Shown: positions 25,183 through 34,800 of the stretch, piece after piece
How the letters are laid out: each line of letters opens with the position of its first letter
Position numbering within the stretch: the stretch's first letter is position 1
Translations under genes and position numbers: made by a program
Source of the DNA: Alkalibacter mobilis
Lineage (GTDB): Bacteria; Bacillota; Clostridia; Eubacteriales; Alkalibacteraceae
Assembly: GCF_015594845.1 (NCBI RefSeq)
Contig: NZ_JADNRK010000004.1
Span: 62,001-126,000 of the forward strand
Direction of reading: 5' to 3'
DNA length: 64,000 bases
Notes under the pieces: model-generated
The model's input: the letters and a program-made list of their open reading frames with translations, nothing else
What the model was told of the DNA's origin: nothing
The model's database searches: none

Positions 25183-25983
25183 TTACTGGTTCACAACATG
25201 AACATCCATCTGTGGGAACGGTATGCTTATGCCTTCTTCATCGAAAGCGATTTTTACCTTTTCCATGGTTTCAAAATATATTGTCCAGTAATCCTTGGAC
25301 TCACACCACACCCTGTAATAAAAATTGATCGAGCTGGCATCGTGTTCTCCGAGAACGATCTGAGGTTCGGGATCATTAAGAACCAAAGGGTCATTTGCAG
25401 CAATTTCTTTTAAAATATTTTTGACCTTAAATATATCCGCCTCATATCCCACTCCAAATACAAAGTCAACTCTTCTAGTGGGCTTGGAAGAGTAATTTAC
25501 AGTACCACTATTTGACATGTTTGAATTGGGAACGATTATTTTTTTATTGTCCGGTGTGACAAGGATAGTGTAAAACATCTGTATCTCTTCGACCGTTCCG
25601 GAATATCCGGCCGCTTCAATGTAATCACCTACTTTGAAAGGCTTGAGAATCAAAATCAATACTCCGCCTGCAAAATTTGACAAGCTCCCCTGAAGAGCCA
25701 AGCCTATTGCCAGGCCTGCAGAACCCAAAACTGCTATAAACGAGGTCATCTGAGCTCCAAGCATGGATGCCACGGTTATAAAAAGCAAAATCATCAAAGT
25801 CACCTTAGTCAAAGACAACAAAAAAGGTCTTAATGAAACGTCCAAATTCTTCTTTTCAAAACTTATTCTCAAAAATTTTAAAAAATATTTAATGGCGATC
25901 ATTCCCGCCAGCAAAACGACTAATGCAAGGACGATCTTTCCTCCATAAGCAACAAGTTGCTCATACAAAGCGTTTAAATCCAT
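25183..25983 (-). CDS. Small-conductance mechanosensitive channel (MscS family)
   Basis: A 266-residue MscS-type channel of minimal length, with three N-terminal membrane helices. The pore helix TM3 is the Ala/Gly-rich 'VLGSAGLAIGLALQGSLSNFAGGVLIL' (about 85-112), followed by the beta domain with 'FKVGDYIEAAGYSGTVEEI'. It opens under membrane tension to release solutes after osmotic downshift, which fits with acetyl-beta-lysine accumulation. ATG at 25983 follows AGGAGGAGAAAT. Confidence 0.93.
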   Translation of the reverse strand: MDLNALYEQLVAYGGKIVLALVVLLAGMIAIKYFLKFLRISFEKKNLDVSLRPFLLSLTKVTLMILLFITVASMLGAQMTSFIAVLGSAGLAIGLALQGSLSNFAGGVLILILKPFKVGDYIEAAGYSGTVEEIQMFYTILVTPDNKKIIVPNSNMSNSGTVNYSSKPTRRVDFVFGVGYEADIFKVKNILKEIAANDPLVLNDPEPQIVLGEHDASSINFYYRVWCESKDYWTIYFETMEKVKIAFDEEGISIPFPQMDVHVVNQ

Positions 25984-26085
25984 ATTTCTCCTCCTAATAT
26001 TATAAAAGTATTGCTAATGTTATTAGCTGTAACCTTATTGTATTCATTATACACTTTCCCCAAATATCTTTAAAGTTTAAATCAA

Positions 26086-26112
26086 AAAAGAAAGGTTTTT
26101 ACGCCTTTCCCT
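26086..26112 (-). terminator. Terminator after the corrinoid protein gene
   Basis: On the minus strand GAAAGG (26109-26104), eight-base loop, CCTTTC (26095-26090), then TTTTTT. Confidence 0.75.
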
Positions 26113-26133
26113 TAATATTTTGATGAAATGAAA

Positions 26134-26769
26134 TTATTTCAACCATTGCTCCACTATCCTGACACCCTCTGTGGCATTTGTGGTAAATGCGTCGGCACCG
26201 ATATATTCACATGCATCTTTGGTCATGGGGTTTCCTCCGACGATGATTTTAAGGTCATCTCTTAGTCCCGCTTCCTTAAGTGCGTCCACCGTCTGCTTCA
26301 TGGCTTCGATGGCCAAGGTCAATACCCCGCTCATGCCCAGAACATCCGGTTTCACTTCCCTGACTTTTTCAACAAAAGCACTGGCAGGTTGATCGATCCC
26401 AATGTCAAAGACTTCCAAACCAAGGGCTTCCACCATTCCCCTGTATATATTTTTTCCGATATCGTGCAAGTCCCCGGCAACCGTTCCAATAACCATTTTC
26501 CCAAGATTGCCATTTTTAGATCCTGCAATGACAGGTTTTAAAATATCCATCGACTCAGTCATGAGCTCTCCGGCAAAAATCAAATCTCCTACAAAATACT
26601 CTCCACGCTCGAATCTATCTCCGACTATGGCCATTCCTTCCTGACATGCACTTATGACCTTATCCGCTTCATCCTGTGTCGGGTTCATTGCCACAAAATC
26701 TTTCAGAAGGTTCAGTACTTTGTCTTCTTCCAAATCTCCTACGTACTGCACCAATAATTTCATTTCCAT
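26134..26769 (-). CDS. Corrinoid (B12-binding) methyl-carrier protein
   Basis: A 211-residue protein with an N-terminal helical cap (about 1-85) and a Rossmann B12 domain (about 88-211) bearing GDLHDIGKN, the DxHxxG motif whose His replaces dimethylbenzimidazole on cobalt, and the conserved 'GMSGVLTLAIEAMKQTV' and 'IIVGGNP'. It is the MtmC/MtbC/MttC type used to shuttle methyl groups from a substrate methyltransferase to tetrahydrofolate or CoM-like acceptors. No methyltransferase or activase lies near, so it is an orphan. ATG at 26769 follows GAGGAG; a GTG at 26778 is less likely. Confidence 0.9.
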   Translation of the reverse strand: MEMKLLVQYVGDLEEDKVLNLLKDFVAMNPTQDEADKVISACQEGMAIVGDRFERGEYFVGDLIFAGELMTESMDILKPVIAGSKNGNLGKMVIGTVAGDLHDIGKNIYRGMVEALGLEVFDIGIDQPASAFVEKVREVKPDVLGMSGVLTLAIEAMKQTVDALKEAGLRDDLKIIVGGNPMTKDACEYIGADAFTTNATEGVRIVEQWLK

Positions 26770-26893
26770 AACTTCCACTCCTCGATTTTTTAAGTCTGCT
26801 TAAATTTAATCACAACAAATTTAAGAAGTCAATTTCATCCTTCAATTTTAAACCATTTTTAATGTTTTTTAAAGTTTTTTCAAGATTCCTTGT

Positions 26894-27352
26894 TTAATTA
26901 ACGGATTTTTCTTCATATCTGGCTATGTAGCTTCCCAAATCCCACATGTCTGCCAATTCTTCCAACATGTCAAAGGGTATCAACTCTGGTCTCTTAAATC
27001 TCAGACAACTTTTTCCTGCATCAAGTTTGCGACCATACCTGTCTTTATATTGAGTCTGAAACCAATCCATAAGTTCCGGAAACATGTATAGTGGCATATG
27101 ATATATTGCGATGTGATTTTTTTGAGAAGCAATGCTTACAACCGGTAGGGGCTCATGAGGATTTACGTGGTATCCCCTGGGATCGACTTTCTTGTCAACA
27201 CAATAAGCTATCATCCCGTAAGACATCACTTCAACTATCTCTTTCGGCATAGTCCTGTTAAAAAAGTCTCTCAATTTGCTCATTACTTCTCTGCGTTCTT
27301 CAGGTATTTTTTCCATGTACTCCTGAACACTTTTCGCTTCTATTTTGATCAT
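26894..27352 (-). CDS. DUF1801 (YdhG-like) protein
   Basis: A 152-residue single-domain protein with 'VQEYMEKIPEERREVMSKLRDFF' at the N-terminus, a 'VVSIASQKNHIAIYHM' strand-loop and 'DAGKSCLRFKRPELIP', the block that defines DUF1801. Some relatives are called iron chaperones (Frataxin-like YdhG), without firm evidence. ATG at 27352 follows AAAGGGGTGGCA; the ORF's extra 19 codons above are unlike the family. It lies 25 bases after DUF503, probably in its operon. Confidence 0.78.
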   Translation of the reverse strand: MIKIEAKSVQEYMEKIPEERREVMSKLRDFFNRTMPKEIVEVMSYGMIAYCVDKKVDPRGYHVNPHEPLPVVSIASQKNHIAIYHMPLYMFPELMDWFQTQYKDRYGRKLDAGKSCLRFKRPELIPFDMLEELADMWDLGSYIARYEEKSVN

Positions 27353-27377
27353 TGCCACCCCTTTCGATTGTTGAAAT

Positions 27378-27665
27378 TCATAAAACCAATTCGTCCATCT
27401 CGATCCCAATTAAATCGACCCTGGGATCCAAGTCTATAAATGTTTCGATTTTCTGCAGCTTGTCAAGATTAGCGGACTTGTTGATCGAGCACATGGCAAA
27501 TCCAAGTTCACACCTTTGCCACAACTCATTATTTCCGCTTTCAATTATGGAAATTTGAAATCTCGACCTTAGTTTCTCCATTAAACTCTTTACCACTCTG
27601 CGCTTGTCCTTAAGGGAATTGGCCTCTCGAATAATAATATCACATTTACCTGCGATCACGTGCAA
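27378..27665 (-). CDS. DUF503 (YlxP-like) protein
   Basis: A 95-residue DUF503 protein: 'SLKDKRRVVKSLMEKLRSRFQISIIE' followed by 'LWQRCELGFAMCS' is the full family signature. Relatives (YlxP in B. subtilis) are encoded with rbfA and truB and are thought to act in ribosome or RNA metabolism; here it sits instead behind the agmatine genes. The start at 27665 (ATG) is preceded by GGAGGTGTCTTAATTGC-type sequence. Confidence 0.85.
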   Translation of the reverse strand: MHVIAGKCDIIIREANSLKDKRRVVKSLMEKLRSRFQISIIESGNNELWQRCELGFAMCSINKSANLDKLQKIETFIDLDPRVDLIGIEMDELVL

Positions 27666-27680
27666 TTAAGACACCTCCGA

Positions 27681-28556
27681 TCACTTATTTTCGCTTCCGT
27701 CCAAAGAAATGATCCTGCCGTATAGATCCGGCCTTCTATCCCTGAACAGGCCCCATTCCAACCTCTGTTCCTCCAGCGCATCCAAGTCGAATTCGGCCAC
27801 CATAACGGTTTCACTTTTCCTGTCAGCCTGTAAAATGATCTCACCCGTAGGCCCGGCAATAAAAGATGAACCGTAAAACGTTATTTTTGATCCGTCTATG
27901 GCTTCCTCTCCTATCCTGTTTGATGCTATCACGGGAACCAAATTGCAGGCAGCGTGCCCCGTCATGCACCTTTGCCAATGGTCTTTGGAGTCTACTTGAG
28001 GATTTTCAGGTTCTGACCCAATGGCCGTTGGATAGAATATCAGCTCCGCTCCCATCAATGCCATAGATCTGGCTGCTTCCGGAAACCATTGATCCCAGCA
28101 GATCCCCACACCGATCTTTCCGAATTTTGTTTCCCAAACTTTAAATCCTGTGTCTCCCGGACTGAAATAATACTTTTCTTCATACCCCGGTCCGTCGGGA
28201 ATGTGGCTTTTGCGGTAAATGCCCAAATTTGTGCCGTCTGCATCTATAATGGCTATGGAATTGAACAAGGCGTTGTTTCTCTTTTCATAAAAACTTACAG
28301 GCAAAACAACGTTCAGCTCTTTTGCAAGCTTAGAAAAGTGTTTTATACCTCTATTGTCATCCACTTTTGAAGCCAATGCATAAAACTCAGGTTTTTCCTT
28401 TTGACAGAAATACAAAGTTTCGAAAAGCTCTTGGATCAGTATTATATTTGCACCTTTTCCAGCTGCATCCCTGATAAGCTTCTCTGCCTTAGATATGTTT
28501 TCCTCAATATTTGATCCGCAGCTCATCTGTGTGGCTGCAACTTTGACTTTTCTCAT
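27681..28556 (-). CDS. aguB: N-carbamoylputrescine amidase
   Basis: A 291-residue nitrilase-superfamily enzyme. The Glu-Lys-Cys triad is in 'IQELFETLYF', 'YRKSHIPDG' and 'GICWDQWFPEAAR'. It hydrolyses N-carbamoylputrescine to putrescine, ammonia and CO2. 'ELFETLYF' and 'GPGYEEKYYF' are typical for AguB versus other nitrilases. ATG at 28556 overlaps the stop of aguA by 4 bases; an in-frame start further up would only read inside aguA. The gene order aguA-aguB supports the function. Confidence 0.92.
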   Translation of the reverse strand: MRKVKVAATQMSCGSNIEENISKAEKLIRDAAGKGANIILIQELFETLYFCQKEKPEFYALASKVDDNRGIKHFSKLAKELNVVLPVSFYEKRNNALFNSIAIIDADGTNLGIYRKSHIPDGPGYEEKYYFSPGDTGFKVWETKFGKIGVGICWDQWFPEAARSMALMGAELIFYPTAIGSEPENPQVDSKDHWQRCMTGHAACNLVPVIASNRIGEEAIDGSKITFYGSSFIAGPTGEIILQADRKSETVMVAEFDLDALEEQRLEWGLFRDRRPDLYGRIISLDGSENK

Positions 28557-29587
28557 TCTTTCCCTCCTTGCAGGATCTTTGAGGGAATCTGCTGGGTAAT
28601 GCAATGAACATTCCCACCTTCCCTGACCAAAGGTATTCCGTCGACTGTCACTATTTTTCTGTCAGGGAATGCCTCTTGTAAAATATTTTGTGCCCTTATA
28701 TCGAAGTCTGAAGCATCTTCTCCAAATATCGGAAGGATAAGACCCCCGTTTACCAGATAAAAATTTATATAACTCAACGTCAACCGTTTGCCTCTGTACT
28801 CCCTGTATGGCGGCTGCGGTATCTGTATGACCTTGATTTTGTTTCCCGAAGCATCCGTACTGTTTTCCAAAACTTCCAGACTTTTTCTGCTGATATCATA
28901 GTTTGGGTCGTTGGGGTCATCACATGTTTGTATCAAAACCACACCCGGTTTTGAAAAACAGGCTATGTTATCTATATGCCCGTCCGTTTCGTCTCCGAAC
29001 AAACCTTTTTCAAGCCATATGAATTTGGTTGCTCCAAGTTGATCGGACAAAGCATTTTCTATTTCTTCTTTTGTCTTTCCAGGATTTCTGTTTTTATTCA
29101 AAAGACATTCTTCCGTAGTCATCAAAGTCCCAATCCCGTCAGAGTGTATGGATCCCCCTTCCAATACCAAGAAACTTCTGATTTCATCTATTTTCAGGTG
29201 TTCCAAAATTTTGGAACCCAATGCATCATCCAGATCCCAAGGTGCGTATTTTCCACCCCAGGCATTGAATTTCCAATTTATACCTTGTCGTTTTTTGCTT
29301 TCTTCATATATGACAGTCGGTACACTGTCTCTTGCCCAGGCATCGTTGTGCTCGATGACTGCATAGTCCACTTTGTTTCCCAAGTGTCTCTCGGCGCTTT
29401 CCAAATCACTCTGGTTTACCGCCAGCGTAACATCTTCGAACTTCAATATGCTTTCTATAATCTCTTTGTACCCGATGCAAAACTCCAAATAATTATCGGG
29501 GTGGATCATGGATTTTTTAACCGGCCACTGTATTATTGTTCTCTCGTGCCGTTCCCATTCTGCCGGCATTCTTTTATTTACTGTCAT
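28553..29587 (-). CDS. aguA: Agmatine deiminase
   Basis: A 344-residue agmatine deiminase of the peptidyl-arginine-deiminase superfamily. The N-terminus 'MPAEWERHERTIIQWP' is diagnostic, 'NDAWARDSVPT' and 'DETDGHIDNIACF' hold substrate and catalytic Asp/His residues, and the nucleophile Cys is in 'GNVHCITQQIP'. It makes N-carbamoylputrescine from agmatine. With aguB it gives a putrescine route needing agmatine from outside or from an arginine decarboxylase not in this window. It overlaps the upstream DUF2238 gene by 14 bases. Confidence 0.94.
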   Translation of the reverse strand: MTVNKRMPAEWERHERTIIQWPVKKSMIHPDNYLEFCIGYKEIIESILKFEDVTLAVNQSDLESAERHLGNKVDYAVIEHNDAWARDSVPTVIYEESKKRQGINWKFNAWGGKYAPWDLDDALGSKILEHLKIDEIRSFLVLEGGSIHSDGIGTLMTTEECLLNKNRNPGKTKEEIENALSDQLGATKFIWLEKGLFGDETDGHIDNIACFSKPGVVLIQTCDDPNDPNYDISRKSLEVLENSTDASGNKIKVIQIPQPPYREYRGKRLTLSYINFYLVNGGLILPIFGEDASDFDIRAQNILQEAFPDRKIVTVDGIPLVREGGNVHCITQQIPSKILQGGKE

Positions 29588-30248
29588 TATTGTTGCTCCT
29601 TGCTTTTGGTATTATGTTTTTGATTTCCATAAAATGTTTTTCCATCTGCCTGTCATGAAATTTTCTTAACAAGCCCAAAGAAATCAATGCTCCTATCATG
29701 GCCGTGGTCATATCCCACTGAGTGTCCCATTCGTCTCCTTGATATGAAAGCACCATATATCCCGGAACACCGGATATCCTTGAAACCGCAAATTCCAACA
29801 ATTCGTAAAAGGCACTTATCCCCAAAATCATTGCTATTACAGTAAAGTAGAACATTTTGTTGCGCTTCATATAACCTCTGGACAACAATATCTCCTTCGC
29901 CATGAGGGCCGGTACAAGTCCTTGAAAGAAATGACCCACCCTGTCATAGTAATTTCTGGCCAAATCATACCTGTTCATTAAAAAATCGAACAGGGGATTC
30001 TCCTCATATGTGTGTTTTGCCCCCCACAGTAAAACTATGACGTGAAGTAAAATCATGGCGTAAACGAAATCGCTGAACCGAACTCTATTATAAATGATAA
30101 CCAACACCAATACAAATACAATGGCGGGAAATGCCTCTAAAAACCAGGTTATAAGCGATTTATAGTCTATAGCCGACCATACCAAAACAATGCCAAAGAT
30201 TCCTAAAAAAATTTTGTGCAATCTCTTTACATCTTTTAAAGGTTCCAA
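29574..30248 (-). CDS. DUF2238 (YjdF-like) membrane protein
   Basis: A 224-residue membrane protein with about six helices. 'RNYYDRVGHFFQGLVPALMAKEILLR'-like sequence and 'QGDEWDTQWDMTTAMIGALI' are hallmarks of DUF2238; the conserved His, Glu and Asp in the helices are unusual for a structural protein and may form a site. Function is unknown. First gene of the operon with aguA and aguB; a link to polyamines is only positional. Confidence 0.8.
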   Translation of the reverse strand: MEPLKDVKRLHKIFLGIFGIVLVWSAIDYKSLITWFLEAFPAIVFVLVLVIIYNRVRFSDFVYAMILLHVIVLLWGAKHTYEENPLFDFLMNRYDLARNYYDRVGHFFQGLVPALMAKEILLSRGYMKRNKMFYFTVIAMILGISAFYELLEFAVSRISGVPGYMVLSYQGDEWDTQWDMTTAMIGALISLGLLRKFHDRQMEKHFMEIKNIIPKARSNNNDSK

Positions 30249-30305
30249 TCAAAGCACCACCGTTCAATCATCAGCATCAAATGTGCACATTCTTTGTTAA
30301 AGTTG

Positions 30306-30345
30306 TATAATTGTATTAAGAATAAACGAAATGGAGGATCTAATC
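30306..30345 (+). promoter_or_regulatory. -10 box and ribosome site of the GyrI-like gene
   Basis: TATAAT at 30306-30311 and GGAGG at 30333-30337, eight bases before ATG 30346. The TGTGCA at 30282-30287 is a poor -35 (18-base spacing). Confidence 0.55.
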
Positions 30346-30807
30346 ATGGATTTTGAATTGATCGAAAAAACAGAACAGCCGATTTTTTGTATCCGTACAA
30401 AGTGCGAAGTAAGCGTTTTGATTGAAACCATTGACAGGTTGTCTGACAAATTGATGGAGCACTTTAATGACAATCATCTGAAACCTGTCGGCCCTTTATA
30501 TACGGCTTACTCAAACTTCGAAAAAAAGACATTCGACCTTGAAGTTGGTTATCCGACAGACAAGTATTATCCGGGATTGGGAAATGTCATTTCAGATACG
30601 ATCCCCGGCGGCACATACCTAAAGACTCTATTTAAAGGGCCTTACAACAAACTTAGACCAGTATATCAGAATATGTACACCTGGATCGAAGAAAATGATA
30701 TGAGGGCCGGTGACATCAATTATGAAATCTACTACAATTCCCATAGGGAAGTCTCCGATGATGACCTGATAACCGAAATACTGCTGCCTGTATTCTCTAT
30801 AAAGTAA
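30346..30807 (+). CDS. GyrI-like / AraC effector-binding domain protein
   Basis: A 153-residue stand-alone GyrI-like (SHS2/BacR) domain: 'FELIEKTEQPIFCIRTKCEVS' opening, 'DLEVGYPTD' and 'YLKTLFKGPYNKL' typical of the family, which binds small hydrophobic ligands or sequesters drugs. No DNA-binding domain. ATG at 30346 has GGAGG eight bases before; the earlier ATG at 30331 would contain the ribosome site. Transcribed alone, convergent with the glutaredoxin gene. Confidence 0.82.
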   Translation: MDFELIEKTEQPIFCIRTKCEVSVLIETIDRLSDKLMEHFNDNHLKPVGPLYTAYSNFEKKTFDLEVGYPTDKYYPGLGNVISDTIPGGTYLKTLFKGPYNKLRPVYQNMYTWIEENDMRAGDINYEIYYNSHREVSDDDLITEILLPVFSIK

Positions 30808-30830
30808 TCTGCAATCAAAACAAATCCGAT

Positions 30831-31169
30831 CTATGGACTCCAGTCGAAAACATGTCCGCACTTAGGACAAGTCACCTTTACAGTCCCCTTATTTACGGGG
30901 ACTCTCATTTTTGAACCACAATTGCCGCAAGTTACCAGCCTGTGATCCACCGCAGCCAGTATCTTGTCCTTGTTCAGTCCGACTACCACTTCATCCCCTA
31001 TTACAAACGAGGGCACTCCCCGCAAATTTTTTTGTGCCATCTCTCTTTGGGCTTCCATATCCCTGCTTGCATTTTTTTCAGTGAAGTGGATGTCATTGGC
31101 TTTTAGAAATTCTTTTGCTGATCTGCAGTACGGACATGTATCAGTCGTATACATAGTAACTTTTTTCAT
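30831..31169 (-). CDS. Glutaredoxin fused to a zinc-ribbon
   Basis: A 112-residue fusion. The N-terminal glutaredoxin (about 1-75) has the CPYC active site (Cys12, Cys15) and the cis-proline GVPSFVIGD. The C-terminus (about 78-112) is a four-cysteine zinc ribbon, C81xxC84 and C101xxC104, like the MJ0042-type motif. The first part resembles NrdH-type glutaredoxins of anaerobes. The zinc ribbon suggests binding to a protein or nucleic-acid partner. ATG at 31169 follows AAGGAGGGATTTC. Function is not predictable beyond thiol-disulfide exchange. Confidence 0.87.
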   Translation of the reverse strand: MKKVTMYTTDTCPYCRSAKEFLKANDIHFTEKNASRDMEAQREMAQKNLRGVPSFVIGDEVVVGLNKDKILAAVDHRLVTCGNCGSKMRVPVNKGTVKVTCPKCGHVFDWSP

Positions 31170-31238
31170 ACCTGAAATCCCTCCTTGATTTTATATATAG
31201 CCAAAAAGAAACTCTGAAAACAGCTGAAATTTTAAAAA

Positions 31239-31811
31239 TTATATTTTCAATGATCCTTCCGGCAGAGAAAGAGTCTGTTCTATGATAACTGCAAACACAC
31301 TTGGATCTTTGACCCCCTCGATATAAAGATCGGCGATCCCGCGGATCAGTATCTTCAAAACAAATTCAGGATACCTGATGTTTATCACTTTTTTTTCAAT
31401 AGCCTGATCTACCAATCCCCTGGTGTGATCAAAAGCCGATTCCGACAACCTGTTTTTTATCAGCTCGAACAACCCGGGGTTGGTTTTTGATATGTTCATA
31501 AGGCTTAGATTATTTCCTATGGTACTGAAATAAAGTTTCAATATTTCGGACAATTTGTCTAAAAAATCCAAATCTGCACATTGGACTATTTCTTTGAGAT
31601 GCCTTTCTGTATCCATTACGAACATGTTAATCACTTCTTCAATGAGCTTTTCCTTTGACTCGAAGTAATAATAAACCAGACCTTTGGTCACATCTGCGCT
31701 GTTGGCGATATCGCTCATTGTCGATTTTTGCACACCCTTTATACCAAACATCTCCATGGCAGCTTTGAGGATCTCTTTTTTTCTGATTTCAGGTTCTTTG
31801 ACTACTCTCAT
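31239..31811 (-). CDS. TetR/AcrR-family repressor
   Basis: A 190-residue TetR regulator. The N-terminal HTH 'AAMEMFGIKGVQKSTMSDIANSADVTKGLVYYYFESKEKL' (about 18-58) is canonical; the rest is the all-helical ligand and dimer domain. It is the last gene of the ABC operon, 10 bases after the permease gene, and probably represses it through the palindrome at 36036-36052. The ligand is unknown. Confidence 0.9.
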   Translation of the reverse strand: MRVVKEPEIRKKEILKAAMEMFGIKGVQKSTMSDIANSADVTKGLVYYYFESKEKLIEEVINMFVMDTERHLKEIVQCADLDFLDKLSEILKLYFSTIGNNLSLMNISKTNPGLFELIKNRLSESAFDHTRGLVDQAIEKKVINIRYPEFVLKILIRGIADLYIEGVKDPSVFAVIIEQTLSLPEGSLKI

Positions 31812-31821
31812 TTCGATGCTC

Positions 31822-34800
31822 CTATTCCACTGATTTTAGTGATTCCACCATATTTACGTTCTTAAGCTTGTAATACATCAAAACGTTTACTAAAACGGCA
31901 AAGACCATTGTCAGTACTATGGAATACAAAAAACTCAATGCCCCAATTTCTTTACCAAACATCATGTTGTCCACTTCCATAGTGTCCATTACAAATTTAT
32001 GCAACACGAATCCCAATCCCAATCCCGCTATGGTTCCGATGAATGACAATATTAGATTTTCCCTGTAAACATAAGCCGACACTTCCCTGGCTCGAAATCC
32101 CAATACTTTTATGGTGGCTATCTCTCTGATCCTTTCAGTTATGTTTATATTTGTCAAATTGTAAAGCACGACAAAAGCAAGCGCACCTGCTGACAGGATC
32201 AATATCAAAACTACGTAATCAAGGCTTTTCATAGTGTCATAAAATTCATTTCTAAAACTTTCAGTCAATGACACTGCCAGTACTCCTTCTTGTTCAAGGA
32301 TTTCTTCCTTGAAAGACTCTTCGTTGAAAGCTGTACTATCTTTCAAATTGAAGATCCCTCCGTTATAATTTGGACTCTTAAGCGTTACAGCATCAAAATA
32401 TTCCTTTGACATGAAAAGATTGTGACCCAAATAATTTTCAGCTATTGCAGCTATCGTAAAACTGTAGGTCACGTTGTCAGTATCCCGATATTGTATAGTA
32501 TCTCCTGGTTCTACACCCAGCAATCCGGCAAGTTTCTCTGTTATGATTGCCCCTTGAGTATTCAAATCAAACTTTTCTTTTGTGCGCCTGTCATGCAGAT
32601 CGAAGAACCTTGCAAACTCATTTGTTTCGGATGGAACATAAAGGCTGGTCTCAAATTCTCTTCCACCTTTTTCGCTGTATACTGAAATTGTTTCTAAATA
32701 TATCTCCGAGTAACCCTCGATATCGGGGTTGTCTCCTAAAACATCTTGCAAGGATGCACCTTCCGTATTTTCTACATCTTTCACCACTACTCCGTCGTAC
32801 AGGAATACTTCTTCAAACTGAAGATCGCTAATGGCATTTACAGAATCTCTTATACCGTAACCAGTAAGGAGCAGGGCACTGCATCCTGCGATTCCAATAA
32901 CTGTCATCAAAAATCTTCTTTTATATCTGAATATGTTTCTGGCCGTGACTTTTTGAATAAAATTCATCCGATTCCACAAAAATCCGATGCGTTCCATGAA
33001 AATTCTTTTCCCGGGTTTGGGCGCTTTTGGTTGCATAAGTGTTGCAGGTGTTGATTTGAGCGTTGAGAGACTTGCCCCCAAGGCTGCTACAGTAGTTGTG
33101 GCTACTGCAATTATTAAGGATATCAATGCATAATCAACATGAAAGGGACTAAGCATGTAGGGGATGTCGTACATCCCCCGGTAAACCGTCATAATCAACC
33201 TCGGAAACAGCTGAAATCCCAGTAAGAATCCTATTGCCGCTCCTGTAACACTGGCCAGTATCGAATAAACCAAATACTTTGAGGTTATTATCAATGTGCC
33301 GTATCCCAAAGCCTTCAATGTTCCGATTTGAACTCTTTCTTCGTCGACCATTCTTGTCATGGTCGTAAGACATACCAATGCGGCGACCAAAAAGAAGAAC
33401 AGGGGAAATACCTTGGCAACAGCTCCGATCCGCTCTGCATCGTTGCCATAGCCGGAGTAACCAGGATTTCCATTTCTAGTGTAAACAAACCATTCTTTTG
33501 GAAGTTCCAACAGTTTTCTCTCAGCATCCTTTATTTTGATCTCGGCATCCGCAATCTTATCCAGAGCCGATTTTTTTTCAATTTCAAATTCTATTCGTCC
33601 TTCTTCCAATTTTCTTCTTGCTTCTTCCAAATCAGCATATCCATCATTAAGGGAGGTGTTTAATTTTTCTCTTGCTTCTTCCAGTTCTTTTCTCCCTTGT
33701 GCCAGGTCTTGTTCACCTTGTTCCAACTGCAACCGTCCCTGAACCAACTCTGCCTTGGAAGAATCTATTTTTGACTTGGCAATTTCGAGTTCAGCCATTC
33801 CCAGTTCATATTGCCTCATTCCTTCTTCATACTGGATCTTGCTTTCTGCAAGCTGCTTTTCACCTTCTTCCAACTGCTTTACGCCTTCTTGGTAATCTTC
33901 TTCCATTGCGGCAATCCCTTCATCAAGAGATTTTCGAATAGTGTTAATGTTTTCCGGATTGGAGGATTCCAGAGCGGGTCTCAAAGTTTCGGCCAGTTCA
34001 GGAGAAGTATTTTCAATATCGATCAGCATTTGTTCGTATTCTTCCTGTGTCGGCAATTCATCTTCAGCGGGCAATCCATCCCTGATTCCTTTTAACGCAT
34101 CTATTGTTGTCTTGGTGGCCTCCAATTGTACTCTGGCCTGGTCCAAATCTGATTGGGCATCGTCTATCCTTATTTTTCCATCGTCCAACCGATACTTGGC
34201 TTCTATCAGGTCCATCCTGCCGTCCTGGTATTCGTTGTATCCTTCAAGCCACTGAAGGTATCCGTCGAAATATTTTATCTTTGCAGCTTCCAACTGCAAT
34301 CCGGCTACATCAAGTTGGCTCTCCCCTGCCTCGATTTCCAGTTTGTACCTCTCTTCTGTTCTTTTCAGTTCTTCTTCGCCGTCTATTATCTTTCTTTCAG
34401 CTTCCTGCAATTGATTCTCGGCATCTACCAGTTTTGACTCCGCTTCGGATTTCTCTTCCAGAAAGAGATTCCTGCTTTCCTCGAGCTCATCCCTGTAGAT
34501 CTGTGTCTCCCTGGCCATTGCAGTAACTCCCAGCTTTTCAAATGTTTCAATAGGTCTTTCCACCAGATCCTCATATTCAGGAGTGTAGGCGATATAATTT
34601 TCAGAATTTTTGATTTTGATATATGCCTCATTATAGTCTTTCATCTGAAATTCATTCTTCAAAACGTACCCTATGAAGTCTATTGATCCGTCCCCTATAT
34701 TTGTCTGACCTCTTTCAAATGTTATGTAAAGGGGAGTACTTATAAACCCTACTATTTCATATTTGGCGGATTCCAAATATTCACCAATAACCTCACCTTC

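Noticed and set aside
28976-29623. 215-codon plus-strand ORF across aguA
   Set aside because: Antisense shadow of aguA, which has full catalytic motifs; protein is not family-like.
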